Notes under the pieces: model-generated
Seen by the model: only the letters and a program-made list of their open reading frames with translations
Databases searched by the model: none
What the model was told of the DNA's origin: nothing
In this document: piece by piece, positions 33,996 to 42,674 of the stretch
Layout: each line of letters opens with the position of its first letter
Position numbering within the stretch: position 1 is the first letter of the stretch
Program-made: the position numbers and the translations under genes
Assembly: GCA_947626135.1 (NCBI GenBank)
Contig: CANQQZ010000004.1
Coordinates: 1-64,000 of the forward strand
Length of the DNA stretch: 64,000 nucleotides
Direction: 5' to 3'
Source of the DNA: an uncultured Clostridia bacterium
GTDB lineage: Bacteria; Bacillota; Clostridia; UBA1381

Positions 33996-34290
33996 GTAAA
34001 TTTTAGTTTATCGGGATATTTGCTTACGGCGGGTGTTAGCCTCCCTTGTCAAAGGGAGGCTAACGCCTGCCATATGCGATTTTTGCTTATGGGAACGCTC
34101 TGCTTGCGCCCCTTGTTAAAGGGGAGAGGGCCAACGAAGTTGGCGAGGGGATTCCGCAATTACAGCCAATCGCTTAAATATGCGGTTTTTTTTAAAAATG
34201 AATCCCTCCACCGCCTGCGGCGGTCCCCCTCCCTTTGACAAGGGAGACTTGCACCCGCCGTTTACGTTACCCCGATAAACTAAAATTTAC
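33996..34290. mobile_element. MITE-like element A with 20-bp perfect terminal inverted repeats
   Basis: gtaaattttagtttatcggg (33996-34015) is the exact reverse complement of 34271-34290. The 295-bp element codes for nothing. It contains further inverted repeats: CCTCCCTTGTCAAAGGGAGG (34042-34061), CCGCCTGCGGCGG and a matching CCCTCCCTTTGACAAGGGAG near 34230. Its right end supplies the aspS stop codon. No target-site duplication is obvious. Confidence 0.85.
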
Positions 34291-36029
34291 CGTATTTTTA
34301 TATGAACCTCTCTCAGCTGCTGCTCGGTGATCTCGCCCGGCGCGCCGCACATAAGATCCTGCGCGGTACCGCTCATCGGGAACGGAATGACCTCCCTGAT
34401 ATTTTCCTCATTCCTCAGCAGCATAATCATTCTGTCAACGCCGGGAGCCATGCCCGCGTGAGGCGGCGCGCCGAACTTAAACGCGTTATATAGCGCGCCG
34501 AACTTCTGCTTCAGCACTTCCTCGTCATAGCCCGCGATCTCAAACGCCTTTATCATAATATTCATATCGTGATTTCTGACCGCGCCGGACGAAAGCTCCA
34601 CGCCGTTGCACACGATATCGTACTGATACGCCAGAATATCGAGCGGATCCTTATTTTCAAGCGCGTCAAGACCGCCCTGCGGCATCGAAAACGGATTGTG
34701 CGTAAATCCGATCTGCCCCGTTTCCTCATCACGCTCGTACATCGGGAAATCGTTTATATAGCAGAAGCGGTACGCGTCCTTTTCGAGTAAATCGAGCCTT
34801 TCCGCAAGCTCCGTGCGGATCTGTCCCGCGTACTCCGCCGCCTTTTTCTCCGTGTCGGCGATAAAGAAAATCGTGTCGAGCGCGTTAAGCCCCGCCAAAC
34901 CGCGCAGCTCCGCCTTCATATCGTCGGGGATAAACTTATCTATCGGTCCCTTGTAGGACAAATCCTCCAAAACCTCCAGATATCCCAGTCCGCCCATGCC
35001 TATCGACTGCGCGAATTTGAGCATCTTCTCATGCTGACCCTTCGACAGCTTCTTATGCACGGTTATCGCGCGCACCGTCGTGTTTTGAAACGGCTTAAAC
35101 GTGCAGCGGCTGAAAAATTCCGACACGTCTATGATTTTAAGAGGATTTCTCAAATCCGGCTTATCCGTGCCGTATTCGAGCATTGCCTGCTTGTAGCTGA
35201 TAACGGGATAGGGCGCCTCGGTGATCTTATATCCCTTCGGAGCGAATTTCTTAAACGTATTCGTTAATACCTCCTCGCCGACCTTAAACACATCCTCCTG
35301 CGTCGCGAAGCTCATCTCAAAATCGAGCTGGTAAAACTCGCCCGGCGAACGGTCGGCGCGCGCGTCCTCGTCGCGGAAGCACGGCGCGATTTGGAAATAC
35401 TTGTCAAACCCCGACACCATCAAAAGCTGCTTGTACTGCTGCGGCGCCTGAGGCAGCGCGTAGAATTTGCCCTTGTATTTACGCGACGGTACAACGTAAT
35501 CCCTCGCGCCCTCCGGCGACGACGCGCAGAGAATCGGCGTTTGTATCTCCAAAAATCCCATCTGCGTCATCTGCTCGCGCAGATACGCTATTACGTTGGA
35601 GCGGAAAATCATGTTGTCGCGCACCTTGCGGTTGCGCAAATCGAGATAACGGTATTTAAGCCGCAGATCCTCCCTTGTTTCCTTCGACGCGGCGATCTCA
35701 AACGGGAGCTGCGCGTACACCTTGCCTAAAATCGTAACCTCGTGCGCCTCAAGCTCGATCGTGCCGGTCGGGATTTTCGGGTTGTACGTTTCCTCGTCCC
35801 GCTCCTGCATAGCGCCCTTTATGCTTACGCAGTATTCGCGGTTCAATCCGTCGAGCAGACTCGTGTCGCGCATAACCACCTGCAAAACGCCGTACTGGTC
35901 GCGAAGGTCGATAAACGATACTCCGCCGTGGTCGCGGATATTTTCGATCCATCCGCATACCGTAAGCTCCGCGCCCTTGTCCGCCTCCGTGATCTCACCC
36001 AGATTTTTTGTTCTGTAAACGTTTCCCAT
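34287..36029 (-). CDS. aspS: Aspartyl-tRNA synthetase, probably non-discriminating (Asp/Asn)
   Basis: 580 residues, bacterial-type class IIb AspRS. The OB-fold anticodon domain has GWIENIRDHGGVSFIDLRD; the catalytic core has the class II motifs with FRDEDARADRSPGEFYQLDFE (motif 2) and GLDRMIM-like APGVDRMIMLL (motif 3). The His at position 34 (RDHGG) is the residue seen in non-discriminating bacterial AspRS, where discriminating forms such as E. coli have Leu. This fits the gatCAB genes downstream: AspRS would charge tRNA(Asn) with Asp for GatCAB to amidate. AGGAGG precedes the ATG at 36027-36029. The stop TAA lies within the terminal repeat of the adjoining MITE. Confidence 0.95.
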   Translation of the reverse strand: MGNVYRTKNLGEITEADKGAELTVCGWIENIRDHGGVSFIDLRDQYGVLQVVMRDTSLLDGLNREYCVSIKGAMQERDEETYNPKIPTGTIELEAHEVTILGKVYAQLPFEIAASKETREDLRLKYRYLDLRNRKVRDNMIFRSNVIAYLREQMTQMGFLEIQTPILCASSPEGARDYVVPSRKYKGKFYALPQAPQQYKQLLMVSGFDKYFQIAPCFRDEDARADRSPGEFYQLDFEMSFATQEDVFKVGEEVLTNTFKKFAPKGYKITEAPYPVISYKQAMLEYGTDKPDLRNPLKIIDVSEFFSRCTFKPFQNTTVRAITVHKKLSKGQHEKMLKFAQSIGMGGLGYLEVLEDLSYKGPIDKFIPDDMKAELRGLAGLNALDTIFFIADTEKKAAEYAGQIRTELAERLDLLEKDAYRFCYINDFPMYERDEETGQIGFTHNPFSMPQGGLDALENKDPLDILAYQYDIVCNGVELSSGAVRNHDMNIMIKAFEIAGYDEEVLKQKFGALYNAFKFGAPPHAGMAPGVDRMIMLLRNEENIREVIPFPMSGTAQDLMCGAPGEITEQQLREVHIKIR

Positions 36030-36066
36030 GATATTCCTCCTGTAACTTATTGGTCAATTTTATAAT

Positions 36067-36465
36067 ATAAATTTTAGTTTATGCGTGTAAATAGCCTTCC
36101 CCTTGAGGGGAAGGGGGACCGCGTAGCGGTGGATGAGGTGTAGCTGCGAAGCAGCGTTATTCCGGTACCTATAACGGCTTACAACACCTCATCCGTCATT
36201 TGCTCCTTGCAGTCGCAAATGCCACCTTCCCCTCAAGGGGAAGGCTAATGCCCGCCATATGCGATTTCTGCTCACGGCAGCGCTCTGCATCATATTCTGA
36301 GCTTTGCTCGGAATATTCTTTGCGGCGGCATGTACGTCGCAAAGATCAAAGCGAAAAAAGTTTCTGCCGGAACTTTTTTCGCCACACCGGTTAACAGCTT
36401 GCCGAAAAACGATGGTTTTTCGGCGGAGGGGCGGCAGCCCCGACCTTAGATAAACTAAAATTTAC
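36067..36465. mobile_element. MITE-like element B between the T-box and aspS
   Basis: taaattttagtttat (36068-36082) is repeated inverted at 36450-36464, the same terminal sequence as element A. Inside, the stretch from GCCATATGCGATTTCTGC (36256-36273) to GCGCTCTGC matches element A, and CCTTCCCCTTGAGGGGAAGG (36095-36114) reappears inverted at 36227-36246. It is ~100 bp longer than A because of an extra segment (36290-36445) with the hairpin GCGAAAAAAGTTTCTGCCGG / AACTTTTTTCGC. It codes for nothing. Confidence 0.8.
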
Positions 36466-36473
36466 CAATACCC

Positions 36474-36771
36474 CATAAAAAAAGCCGCGCGTCCCGAATA
36501 ATCCTTCAGGACGAACAGCTTTATTGTCCGCGATACCACCTGATTTACCGCAAACAGCGGTCACCTCAACGCGCTCCTTCAAGCGCTTACCGGTTAACGC
36601 ACGGTCTTACGTCTCCCCTACTGCGCCCGCGGCGGTTCAGTTTGCGGCTCGTGAGTGTTTTTCGCGCAAATTCATTCTACGGCTCTCTCAGCCAGCGGAG
36701 CCGCTCTCTGCAAGCGATAATTTGCGTTACTCCTCTCAGTCATAGCCTTTATCTGTATTCAATTCTCCACA
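36474..36771 (-). promoter_or_regulatory. T-box riboswitch leader of aspS-gatCAB, likely Asn specifier
   Basis: On the minus strand the leader shows the AGTA bulge (GAGGAGTAACGC), Stem I with CGCAAATT/AATTTGCG and apical CGGCTC/GAGCCG, then the T-box AGGTGGTATCGCGG (36528-36541, one change from the canonical) and a terminator ending in seven T's (to 36474). The base of Stem I pairs TGAG with CTCA, which leaves AAC-A (AAC at 36657-36659) in the specifier position, an Asn codon; GAA (Glu) lies 1 nt before it (36661-36663). Uncharged tRNA would stabilise the antiterminator. Confidence 0.85.
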
Positions 36772-36800
36772 ATTATAACATTGCTTTCCGCGGTTGTCAA
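36772..36800 (-). promoter_or_regulatory. Sigma-A promoter of the T-box/aspS unit
   Basis: Minus strand TTGACA (36795-36800), 17-bp spacer, TATAAT (36772-36777): consensus in both boxes. Confidence 0.92.
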
Positions 36801-36852
36801 CAATATTTTTATATTTTCCGCATAAAATAATTCTGATATTTTCCGCGTAAAA

Positions 36853-39800
36853 TCACACCGTGCGCTCTATTATAACGGACGGCGCGATCCCGGCGGGGCG
36901 CGTCATATAGCCGTCCGTCCACTTATCGCCGGTCGTGCGGAATGATGTGTTACCGTACCAGGTGTAATTTTCGTCCGCGTTATGGAGCGCGCCGAACGAG
37001 TTGAAGCGGTTGCCGTACATGACGATTTTAATTTCGTGCCGCCCCTCGGTCAAATTCCCGAGGCTTGCTCTGTGCGGCGAATACGCGATAAGACCGCGCT
37101 TTTCGCCGTCCGCGTAGACTGCGAGCGCGGGCGCTTTAAACTCCGGCACGCGGATATAATACTCACCCGCGCGGTCAATATCAACATCAAAAATGTATTC
37201 AATATTGCCCGTGTAAAATTCCATGCCCTGCGTGCGTATATCGCCGAATTTCAAAGATTTTTCCGGCGCGGTAACGGTCGTGCCGCGCACGCCGAAGCCG
37301 CCGAGCAGATACATATTTTCCAGATACGACTTCGCGTTGTACTCCATTTCCACTCTAAGCTCATTCGCGCCCTTTTTCAGCTTCGGCAGCCCGATAACGC
37401 TTATTGCCTTATCGACGTACCAACCGACTATATTACCGTCCACCTTATCGCCGTTCAGGTATATTTGGCATTTGTCCGCGTCCTCAAGCGCGAGGCGGCA
37501 GTCAGTCTCGATCTCCGACTGTATATCAAAATACAGCGTGACCTTATGCGACTCTCCCGCCTTCACCGCATACGGCTGGCGGTCAAGACCGGTACGCGGA
37601 ACAAGTCCGAGCGCTTCTCGCACCATATTGTCCGCCTTTATTAGCGCGGTTTTTTCGTGTATCTCGCCGCCGTCAACCGCGAACCGCGCGTAATCGAGCA
37701 ATAACACATTCGGCTCGCTTAAATTAAACCGGTCGATTTTGTCTAACGTCCTGACGGTTTCAAATTCACTCACTGTATAATCTTCAAATCCGTTTTCCGA
37801 CTTATCAAGCCGCAGCAGAATACTGTCCTCGCCGTAAAAATCCCGTTCAAAAACCGTTTTTCCGCCCTCGAGCCGCGTCGGCGCGTTGTAACGCTCCCCG
37901 CTTATGGTGTCATAAACGACCGCCGAATATTCGCCTCGGATTTTCACCTCGACCCGTTCGCGCGCGCCGTCCGACGGGTACGCGCGGCACAAAAACAGCC
38001 ATTTGCAATCACTATCCTCGCGAAGCTGGTACAACAGATTATCGTTGTCATATTCCACATCGCGGAAATCGTTAAGCGCGTTAAGCAGCGCGCCGCGCTC
38101 CATCGGTACGCGCGCGCCTTTTTCCGCAAGCTCCGCCGCCTCGTTTGACGGCTTCGCATTAACCATTGTCGGCGCTTCGCCCGCGAATATGACCGTGCCG
38201 CCGTTTTCAGCGAATCTCTTCAATATATCAAGCGTCGTGCCGCGTATCGTATCACATTCCGGTACAATGACCGCATCATATCCGCACTTGCCGACCGCGA
38301 GCGTCCTTCCGTCCGCTTTCACGTCCTGCTCCGGCAAAAGCGATTCCGATAAATAGTCAAAATCAACCCCGCCGGTCAGCAGCCAATCGGCGAATTTTTC
38401 AAACTGCCTGTCCATATGATCGCGCTTTTGCCGCGTCAAATCATCCGCGCCGTAGCTTATCCACAGGCTTTCGACCGGATTTATGACCGCAACACGCGTC
38501 ACGCGTTTTCCGCGCGTAAGCACGGTATTTAGCCGCGCGAAATGGTCTTCGATACCCGAAAATTCCTCCCACCACGGCGCGTGGTAAAATATCGACCCGG
38601 GCCAGTCGCGCTTTGCCTCGCCCTTTATGGACATATGCGACAGGTGCGGCACGCGGATCGTTATCCCGAGCGCCGCCTGCCAGTCGCCCTGTAATTTATA
38701 TGTTTTGAATGTGCAATCCCAATTGGTAACGCCGTATTCCTCGCTCATCACCGCTTCGCGCCCGTACTGCGCCGCGACGCTCGCCGCCTGCTTCACGCTC
38801 GTGAATTCGCGCCCGTCGATAAGCATATCGACGCCGGGCACGTCCATTTTGCGATAGCAGCGCATTGCCTCGCCGACGGTGGTTGACTGCGCGCCGAGCG
38901 GTGACTCGCCCAAAATATGACCGGTCATTAAAATTCCGTTTTTACCGCACCAGTCGCAGATTCTGTCCATAAATACCCGCGCGAAACACTCCGCCGCCGC
39001 ATCGTGGTATTCGTGCCGTCCGCTCATATCGCCGTCGGCGCGGTCCCATATGTATTCGGGCGCGATGTCAAGCGGGTCAAATCCGCGTTTTTCCTTACAA
39101 AAATCCGCGAAATGCTCCGTGTACGGGATATACGCATCCTCGTCCGACTCCGCCGCTTTTATCGGCTGCTGCTTGCCAATGCGCGGCTCGTCGGTGAAAA
39201 TCGCGGCTGCGGTCGTGCCGAAATCATCGCCCAAAGCCGCCTTGTACCGCTCGTGCGTGACCCCGATAAATTTGTCCGCCGCGCCGGGGTTCATCGTGTC
39301 GGAATAGGTGCAGCCGTTAAAAAACTCTTCACCCTCGGCTAATTCAAGGTACGCATACCTGACGGTTTCACCGTTTTCAACCGCCGCGTTGATCTCGTCG
39401 GGCGTATCCAAACGGCGGTAACCAACCATGCGCTTATTTTCTATCCTGACCGCATACGCCGTGAGATAATACCCGCGCGGGATTTGACCGCTGTCAACCG
39501 CCGCGTCAAATTCCGTCAGCGATGCGAGATACCCGTCGAGAGGCTTTGACGTAAGCCGCAGCTCCCGCGCGCGAAAACGCGGATTTTCCGTTACAAGCCC
39601 GTCCGCCGCTCCGGAGGGGAAGCGGTCGTCGTCATAGAGCCAGCATATAAGCCCCGCCTCGCGGCATTTCTGCGCCGTATAGCGCGCCATCTCCATAAAC
39701 TCATCGCCCAGATACTCCGTATCGAGCCCATCGCGCGGGTGTATCACTACGCCTCCGAAGCCCATTTTTTTGAATATCAAAAGCTGCTCGTCGATCGTAT

Positions 39801-39912
39801 TTTTTTCTATTTTGCAGTTCCACGACCAGAACGGCAGCCCGCGGCAGTACGCGGGCGGATTTTTAAACAGCTCATGATCGAGCTCATTATATCTTTTATT
39901 CTCCAACAGCAT
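36853..39912 (-). CDS. GH106-like glycoside hydrolase (alpha-L-rhamnosidase related)
   Basis: 1019 residues, no signal peptide, so cytoplasmic. The N-terminal part FKNPPAYCRGLPFWSWNCKI, GGVVIHPRDGLDTEYLGDEFM and CWLYDDDRFPSGAADG is the typical opening of the large GH106-type family that includes alpha-L-rhamnosidases. Later segments with beta-rich composition (CRLALEDADKCQIYLNGDKVDG, GRHEIKIVMYGNRFNSFG) are C-terminal carbohydrate-binding beta sandwiches. It likely trims rhamnose or other deoxy-hexose from plant pectin or glycosides after import. It has no sugar-transport genes next to it. The 5' end is 35 nt from the LysM gene stop region; the substrate is inferred from the family only. Confidence 0.8.
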   Translation of the reverse strand: MLLENKRYNELDHELFKNPPAYCRGLPFWSWNCKIEKNTIDEQLLIFKKMGFGGVVIHPRDGLDTEYLGDEFMEMARYTAQKCREAGLICWLYDDDRFPSGAADGLVTENPRFRARELRLTSKPLDGYLASLTEFDAAVDSGQIPRGYYLTAYAVRIENKRMVGYRRLDTPDEINAAVENGETVRYAYLELAEGEEFFNGCTYSDTMNPGAADKFIGVTHERYKAALGDDFGTTAAAIFTDEPRIGKQQPIKAAESDEDAYIPYTEHFADFCKEKRGFDPLDIAPEYIWDRADGDMSGRHEYHDAAAECFARVFMDRICDWCGKNGILMTGHILGESPLGAQSTTVGEAMRCYRKMDVPGVDMLIDGREFTSVKQAASVAAQYGREAVMSEEYGVTNWDCTFKTYKLQGDWQAALGITIRVPHLSHMSIKGEAKRDWPGSIFYHAPWWEEFSGIEDHFARLNTVLTRGKRVTRVAVINPVESLWISYGADDLTRQKRDHMDRQFEKFADWLLTGGVDFDYLSESLLPEQDVKADGRTLAVGKCGYDAVIVPECDTIRGTTLDILKRFAENGGTVIFAGEAPTMVNAKPSNEAAELAEKGARVPMERGALLNALNDFRDVEYDNDNLLYQLREDSDCKWLFLCRAYPSDGARERVEVKIRGEYSAVVYDTISGERYNAPTRLEGGKTVFERDFYGEDSILLRLDKSENGFEDYTVSEFETVRTLDKIDRFNLSEPNVLLLDYARFAVDGGEIHEKTALIKADNMVREALGLVPRTGLDRQPYAVKAGESHKVTLYFDIQSEIETDCRLALEDADKCQIYLNGDKVDGNIVGWYVDKAISVIGLPKLKKGANELRVEMEYNAKSYLENMYLLGGFGVRGTTVTAPEKSLKFGDIRTQGMEFYTGNIEYIFDVDIDRAGEYYIRVPEFKAPALAVYADGEKRGLIAYSPHRASLGNLTEGRHEIKIVMYGNRFNSFGALHNADENYTWYGNTSFRTTGDKWTDGYMTRPAGIAPSVIIERTV

Positions 39913-39970
39913 ATAATAAAACCGCCTATCCGTATAATATGCTTTATTGTATCGCCGCCGGTCCGGAATG

Positions 39971-40306
39971 TCAACCTCCCGCGGGAATATTTATGCTGTC
40001 GCCCGCGAAAATTTTCGAGCAGCTCATATTATTCGCGCGCATAATATCGTCCACGACCGCCCTTATGTCGCGGTTTTTATAATTATGCTCCGCCGCTATG
40101 CTCCAAAGCGTGTCGCCCGTTTTTGCCGTTACCGTTATATATGCGTCTCCGCGCGCGAACGCCGCCGTAACGGCATTTATGCCGGCGGCTGCGGCTACGG
40201 TCAAAGCGGCGAGCGCGGCCAGAAGCCGCCTTAACAATATGCGGCGGTATGCCCTTGCCGTTTTCTCTCTTCTCATTCTCCTTATACGTCTCGATGTTTC
40301 TCTCAT
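39971..40306 (-). CDS. YneA-like LysM protein, SOS-controlled cell-division inhibitor candidate
   Basis: 111 residues from the ATG at 40304-40306, chosen because GGAGG lies 8 nt upstream. A basic N-terminus (RETSRRIRRMRREKTARAYRR) precedes one membrane helix (LLAALAALTVAAAAGINAV), then a single extracytoplasmic LysM domain: ITVTAKTGDTLWSIAAEHNY...IMRANNMSCSKIFAGDSINIP. This is the layout of YneA of Bacillus, which delays division during DNA damage. The promoter carries a perfect Bacillus-type LexA box at 40341-40354, which supports that role. lexA itself, usually divergent to yneA, is not here. Confidence 0.75.
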   Translation of the reverse strand: MRETSRRIRRMRREKTARAYRRILLRRLLAALAALTVAAAAGINAVTAAFARGDAYITVTAKTGDTLWSIAAEHNYKNRDIRAVVDDIMRANNMSCSKIFAGDSINIPAGG

Positions 40307-40340
40307 ACCCTTATCCTCCATATCGGCAGTATTAAAAATC

Positions 40341-40393
40341 CGAACATTCGTTCTTGTTAAAACCACTATACCAGAAAATATGTTCGATGTCAA
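40341..40393 (-). promoter_or_regulatory. Promoter with LexA (SOS) box for the LysM gene
   Basis: Minus strand TTGACA (40388-40393), 17-bp spacer, TATAGT (40365-40370). Just downstream, AGAACGAATGTTCG (40341-40354) contains GAACGAATGTTC, which satisfies the Gram-positive consensus GAACRNRYGTTY. Confidence 0.85.
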
Positions 40394-40465
40394 GACAAAA
40401 ATGCGAATTTTTGTTCGTTTTTTCCGTAAACGGGCAGTTCTGTCCCGTAAACGGGACAGAACGAA

Positions 40466-40753
40466 TCATATACGTATACTTTTCATTCTTTTGCGGCTCA
40501 GCTTAAGATATTTTTCACGCGTCGCCATACCTCCTCTTATATGGCGTTCGGATTTATTGAATTCGAGCACGGACTGCGCCTCGTTATAGAGAGCCGGATT
40601 AATTTTTTTAAGGCGCTCGTGCACATCCTTATGCACCGTGCTTTTGCTTATATTAAATTCCTTTGCTGTTTTCCTCACGGTCGCGTTGTTTTCTATTATG
40701 TATTCGGCAAGCTCTATCGCGCGCTTTTCTATATAATCCTTCAAGCGTTCCAC
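40466..40753 (-). CDS. spoIIID: Sporulation transcription factor SpoIIID
   Basis: 95 residues. The conserved core is IIENNATVRKTAKEFNISKSTVHKDVHERL, the HTH, followed by NPALYNEAQSVLEFNKSERHIRGG. SpoIIID is the mother-cell regulator acting after sigma-E. Its presence places the organism in a spore-forming lineage. The start is taken as the GTG at 40751-40753 with AAAGG close upstream; a TTG three codons later would match the Bacillus start. The gene is alone; its neighbour downstream is the LysM gene (160 nt). Confidence 0.95.
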   Translation of the reverse strand: MERLKDYIEKRAIELAEYIIENNATVRKTAKEFNISKSTVHKDVHERLKKINPALYNEAQSVLEFNKSERHIRGGMATREKYLKLSRKRMKSIRI

Positions 40754-40818
40754 CGACCTTTCTTTTGTACAATATATGAGGGATCAAATCGGTTTATGAA
40801 CGAATATAAGCGCGCAAA

Positions 40819-40862
40819 AAATCCCCGTGACACATCCTCTGCGAGGTTGTCAGGGGGATTCT
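40819..40862 (-). terminator. Terminator downstream of cysK
   Basis: AATCCCC-TGACA arm (40820-40832) pairs with TGTCA-GGGGATT (40848-40860); on the minus strand the stem is followed by T's. Confidence 0.8.
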
Positions 40863-40875
40863 TAACGATTCGCTG

Positions 40876-41808
40876 TCAATCCGAGAACATCGGAGTGGAA
40901 AGGTATCTATCGCCGGTATCCGGCAGGAGCGCGACTATAACTTTACCGTAATTTTCCGGACGCCGCGCCAGCTGCGCCGCCGCCCATATCGCCGCGCCCG
41001 AGGAAATTCCCACAAGGACGCCGTCCGTTCCGGCGACGGCTTTTCCGGTTTTAAAAGCGTCCTGATTTTCGACCCGTATGACCTCGTCGTAAATTTCGGT
41101 ATTAAGCGTATCGGGGACGAACCCCGCGCCTATTCCCTGAATGGCGTGCGCGCCCGCTCTGCCCTCGGACAGCACCGGCGACGAGGCGGGCTCAACGGCT
41201 ATGATTTTTATATCGGGATTTTTGGACTTCAAAAACTCGCCCACGCCGGAGATAGTACCGCCGGTCCCGACTCCCGCGACGAATATATCCACGCCGCCAT
41301 CGGTATCGTCCCAAATCTCCGGACCGGTGTGAGCCTTATGATACGCGGGATTCGCGGGATTAGTAAACTGCCCGGGTATAAAGCTGCCCGGGATTTGCGC
41401 CGAGAGCTCCTTCGCCTTTGCGATAGCGCCCTTCATACCCGCCGCGCCGTCCGTCAGCACCAGCTGAGCGCCGTAGGCTTTAAGAAGATTCCTGCGCTCT
41501 ATGCTCATCGTCTCCGGCATGGTTATTATCGCCTTATATCCGCGCGCCGCCGCCACCGCCGCGAGTCCGATGCCGGTATTGCCGGAGGTCGGCTCGATGA
41601 TCACCGCGCCGGGCTTTAAAACGCCCTTTTCCTCCGCGTCGTCGATCATCGCCATCGCTATTCTGTCCTTGACCGAGCCCGCCGGATTCAAATATTCCAG
41701 CTTGCCTATGACCGACGCGCGCAGCCCGTTTGCCTTCTCGTAGCCTTTAAGCTCCAGAAGCGGCGTTTTGCCTATAATATCGGTTATGCTTTGATATATT
41801 TTCGTCAT
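40876..41808 (-). CDS. cysK: Cysteine synthase (O-acetylserine sulfhydrylase)
   Basis: 310 residues, full Cys[16 protein letters not shown] holds the PLP Lys; [30 protein letters not shown] binds the substrate carboxylate; [16 protein letters not shown] binds the PLP phosphate; [11 protein letters not shown] completes the site. It makes cysteine from O-acetylserine and sulfide. The ending matches CysK rather than cystathionine beta-synthase-like paralogues. AGGGAG is upstream of the ATG. It is followed by its own terminator. Confidence 0.95.
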   Translation of the reverse strand: MTKIYQSITDIIGKTPLLELKGYEKANGLRASVIGKLEYLNPAGSVKDRIAMAMIDDAEEKGVLKPGAVIIEPTSGNTGIGLAAVAAARGYKAIITMPETMSIERRNLLKAYGAQLVLTDGAAGMKGAIAKAKELSAQIPGSFIPGQFTNPANPAYHKAHTGPEIWDDTDGGVDIFVAGVGTGGTISGVGEFLKSKNPDIKIIAVEPASSPVLSEGRAGAHAIQGIGAGFVPDTLNTEIYDEVIRVENQDAFKTGKAVAGTDGVLVGISSGAAIWAAAQLARRPENYGKVIVALLPDTGDRYLSTPMFSD

Positions 41809-41826
41809 TTCAACATCTCCCTTTGC

Positions 41827-42318
41827 TCAGAATTTTAATTTATTTTTATTTTTATTAAGCGCCGGCAGAATAATCGCGGACGCCAGCGCGCTCATCGCCC
41901 ACTGTATCGGGGACGATATAAGCGACACCATCGCCTGCGCCTTGCCGAGAAGCGGCAGCTCGGCTATGAAATATCCGCCGACCACTATTACAAACGAAAC
42001 CGCGGCGGCGATTGCGAGCCGTTTCGCGTTCAGACCGCCCGCGAAAATTTTCCCTGTCGCAAATCCGAGCACGCCCTTTATTATAAACGTGGGCACGCAA
42101 TACACCGGGTACCCCGAAATAAGATCCGCCAGGCTGTGCCCGACCGCGCCCACCGCCGCGCCGCCCCACGGCCCGATGACCAGCGCCGCCGCGTATATAA
42201 CGCAGTCGCCGAAATGAACATAGCCTTTTCCCATCGGGATTTTGGGAAATATTGTAAGCACACACGCGAGCGCGGCGAAAATCGCGCAGCGCGTCAGGAA
42301 AATCGTCTTTGTTTTCAT
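41827..42318 (-). CDS. ECF transporter S component
   Basis: 163 residues from the ATG at 42316-42318 (GGAGGG 7 nt upstream). Five or six hydrophobic helices; KTIFLTRCAIFAALACVLTIFPKIPMGKGYVHFGDCVIYAAALVIGPWGGAAVGAVGHSLADLISGYPVY is the typical S-component N-terminal half. It binds a vitamin-like substrate in the membrane and docks with a shared EcfA-A'-T module that is not in the window. The GYVHFGD segment resembles families for pantothenate/hydroxymethylpyrimidine or related ligands; no assignment is made. It lies 18 nt before cysK on the same strand with no terminator between, so cysK may be co-transcribed. Confidence 0.85.
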   Translation of the reverse strand: MKTKTIFLTRCAIFAALACVLTIFPKIPMGKGYVHFGDCVIYAAALVIGPWGGAAVGAVGHSLADLISGYPVYCVPTFIIKGVLGFATGKIFAGGLNAKRLAIAAAVSFVIVVGGYFIAELPLLGKAQAMVSLISSPIQWAMSALASAIILPALNKNKNKLKF

Positions 42319-42403
42319 GCTGTCGCCCTCCATTGCATTCTCCCCCGCAAAAAACGGGCGGAGATATTCGTTTCGCATTTCCTATAGGATTACTGTGGTT
42401 TAA

Positions 42404-42431
42404 ATTATACCACATTTTTTCCGTTTGTCAA
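42404..42431 (-). promoter_or_regulatory. Sigma-A promoter of the ECF S-component gene
   Basis: Minus strand TTGACA (42426-42431), 16-bp spacer, TATAAT (42404-42409). The ~80-nt leader contains a GC hairpin (CTCCGCCCG / CGGGGGAG, about 42337-42360) next to the ribosome site, but no riboswitch class I recognise. Confidence 0.85.
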
Positions 42432-42569
42432 CACCATTGGATAAAATTCCCTGAAATTTTTTGGGAAACCTTCAAATGCGCGGGAAAACCCGCGCCGCGC
42501 GCGGCGGACCGCGCGCGGGATTTAAAAAAATGTTCAAAAATCCGACATGGTGATATCTGATTTTTGATG

Positions 42570-42598
42570 TTGAAAAACATATGGTAATAATATATAAT
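42570..42598 (+). promoter_or_regulatory. Sigma-A promoter of the giant secreted esterase gene
   Basis: TTGAAA (42570-42575), 17-bp spacer, TATAAT (42593-42598); GAGGAAAGAGGGAG precedes the ATG at 42675. Confidence 0.8.
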
Positions 42599-42674
42599 AT
42601 AGTTATCTTTATAATCGGATAAATTGGGGAATTTGTCCGAAAAAAAAATAAAAAAGAGGAAAGAGGGAGAATTT

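Noticed and set aside
42318-42403. Riboswitch in the leader of the ECF S-component gene
   Set aside because: The leader is about 80 nt with a single GC hairpin and shows no consensus of thiamine, preQ1, FMN or folate-type riboswitches that I can recognise.
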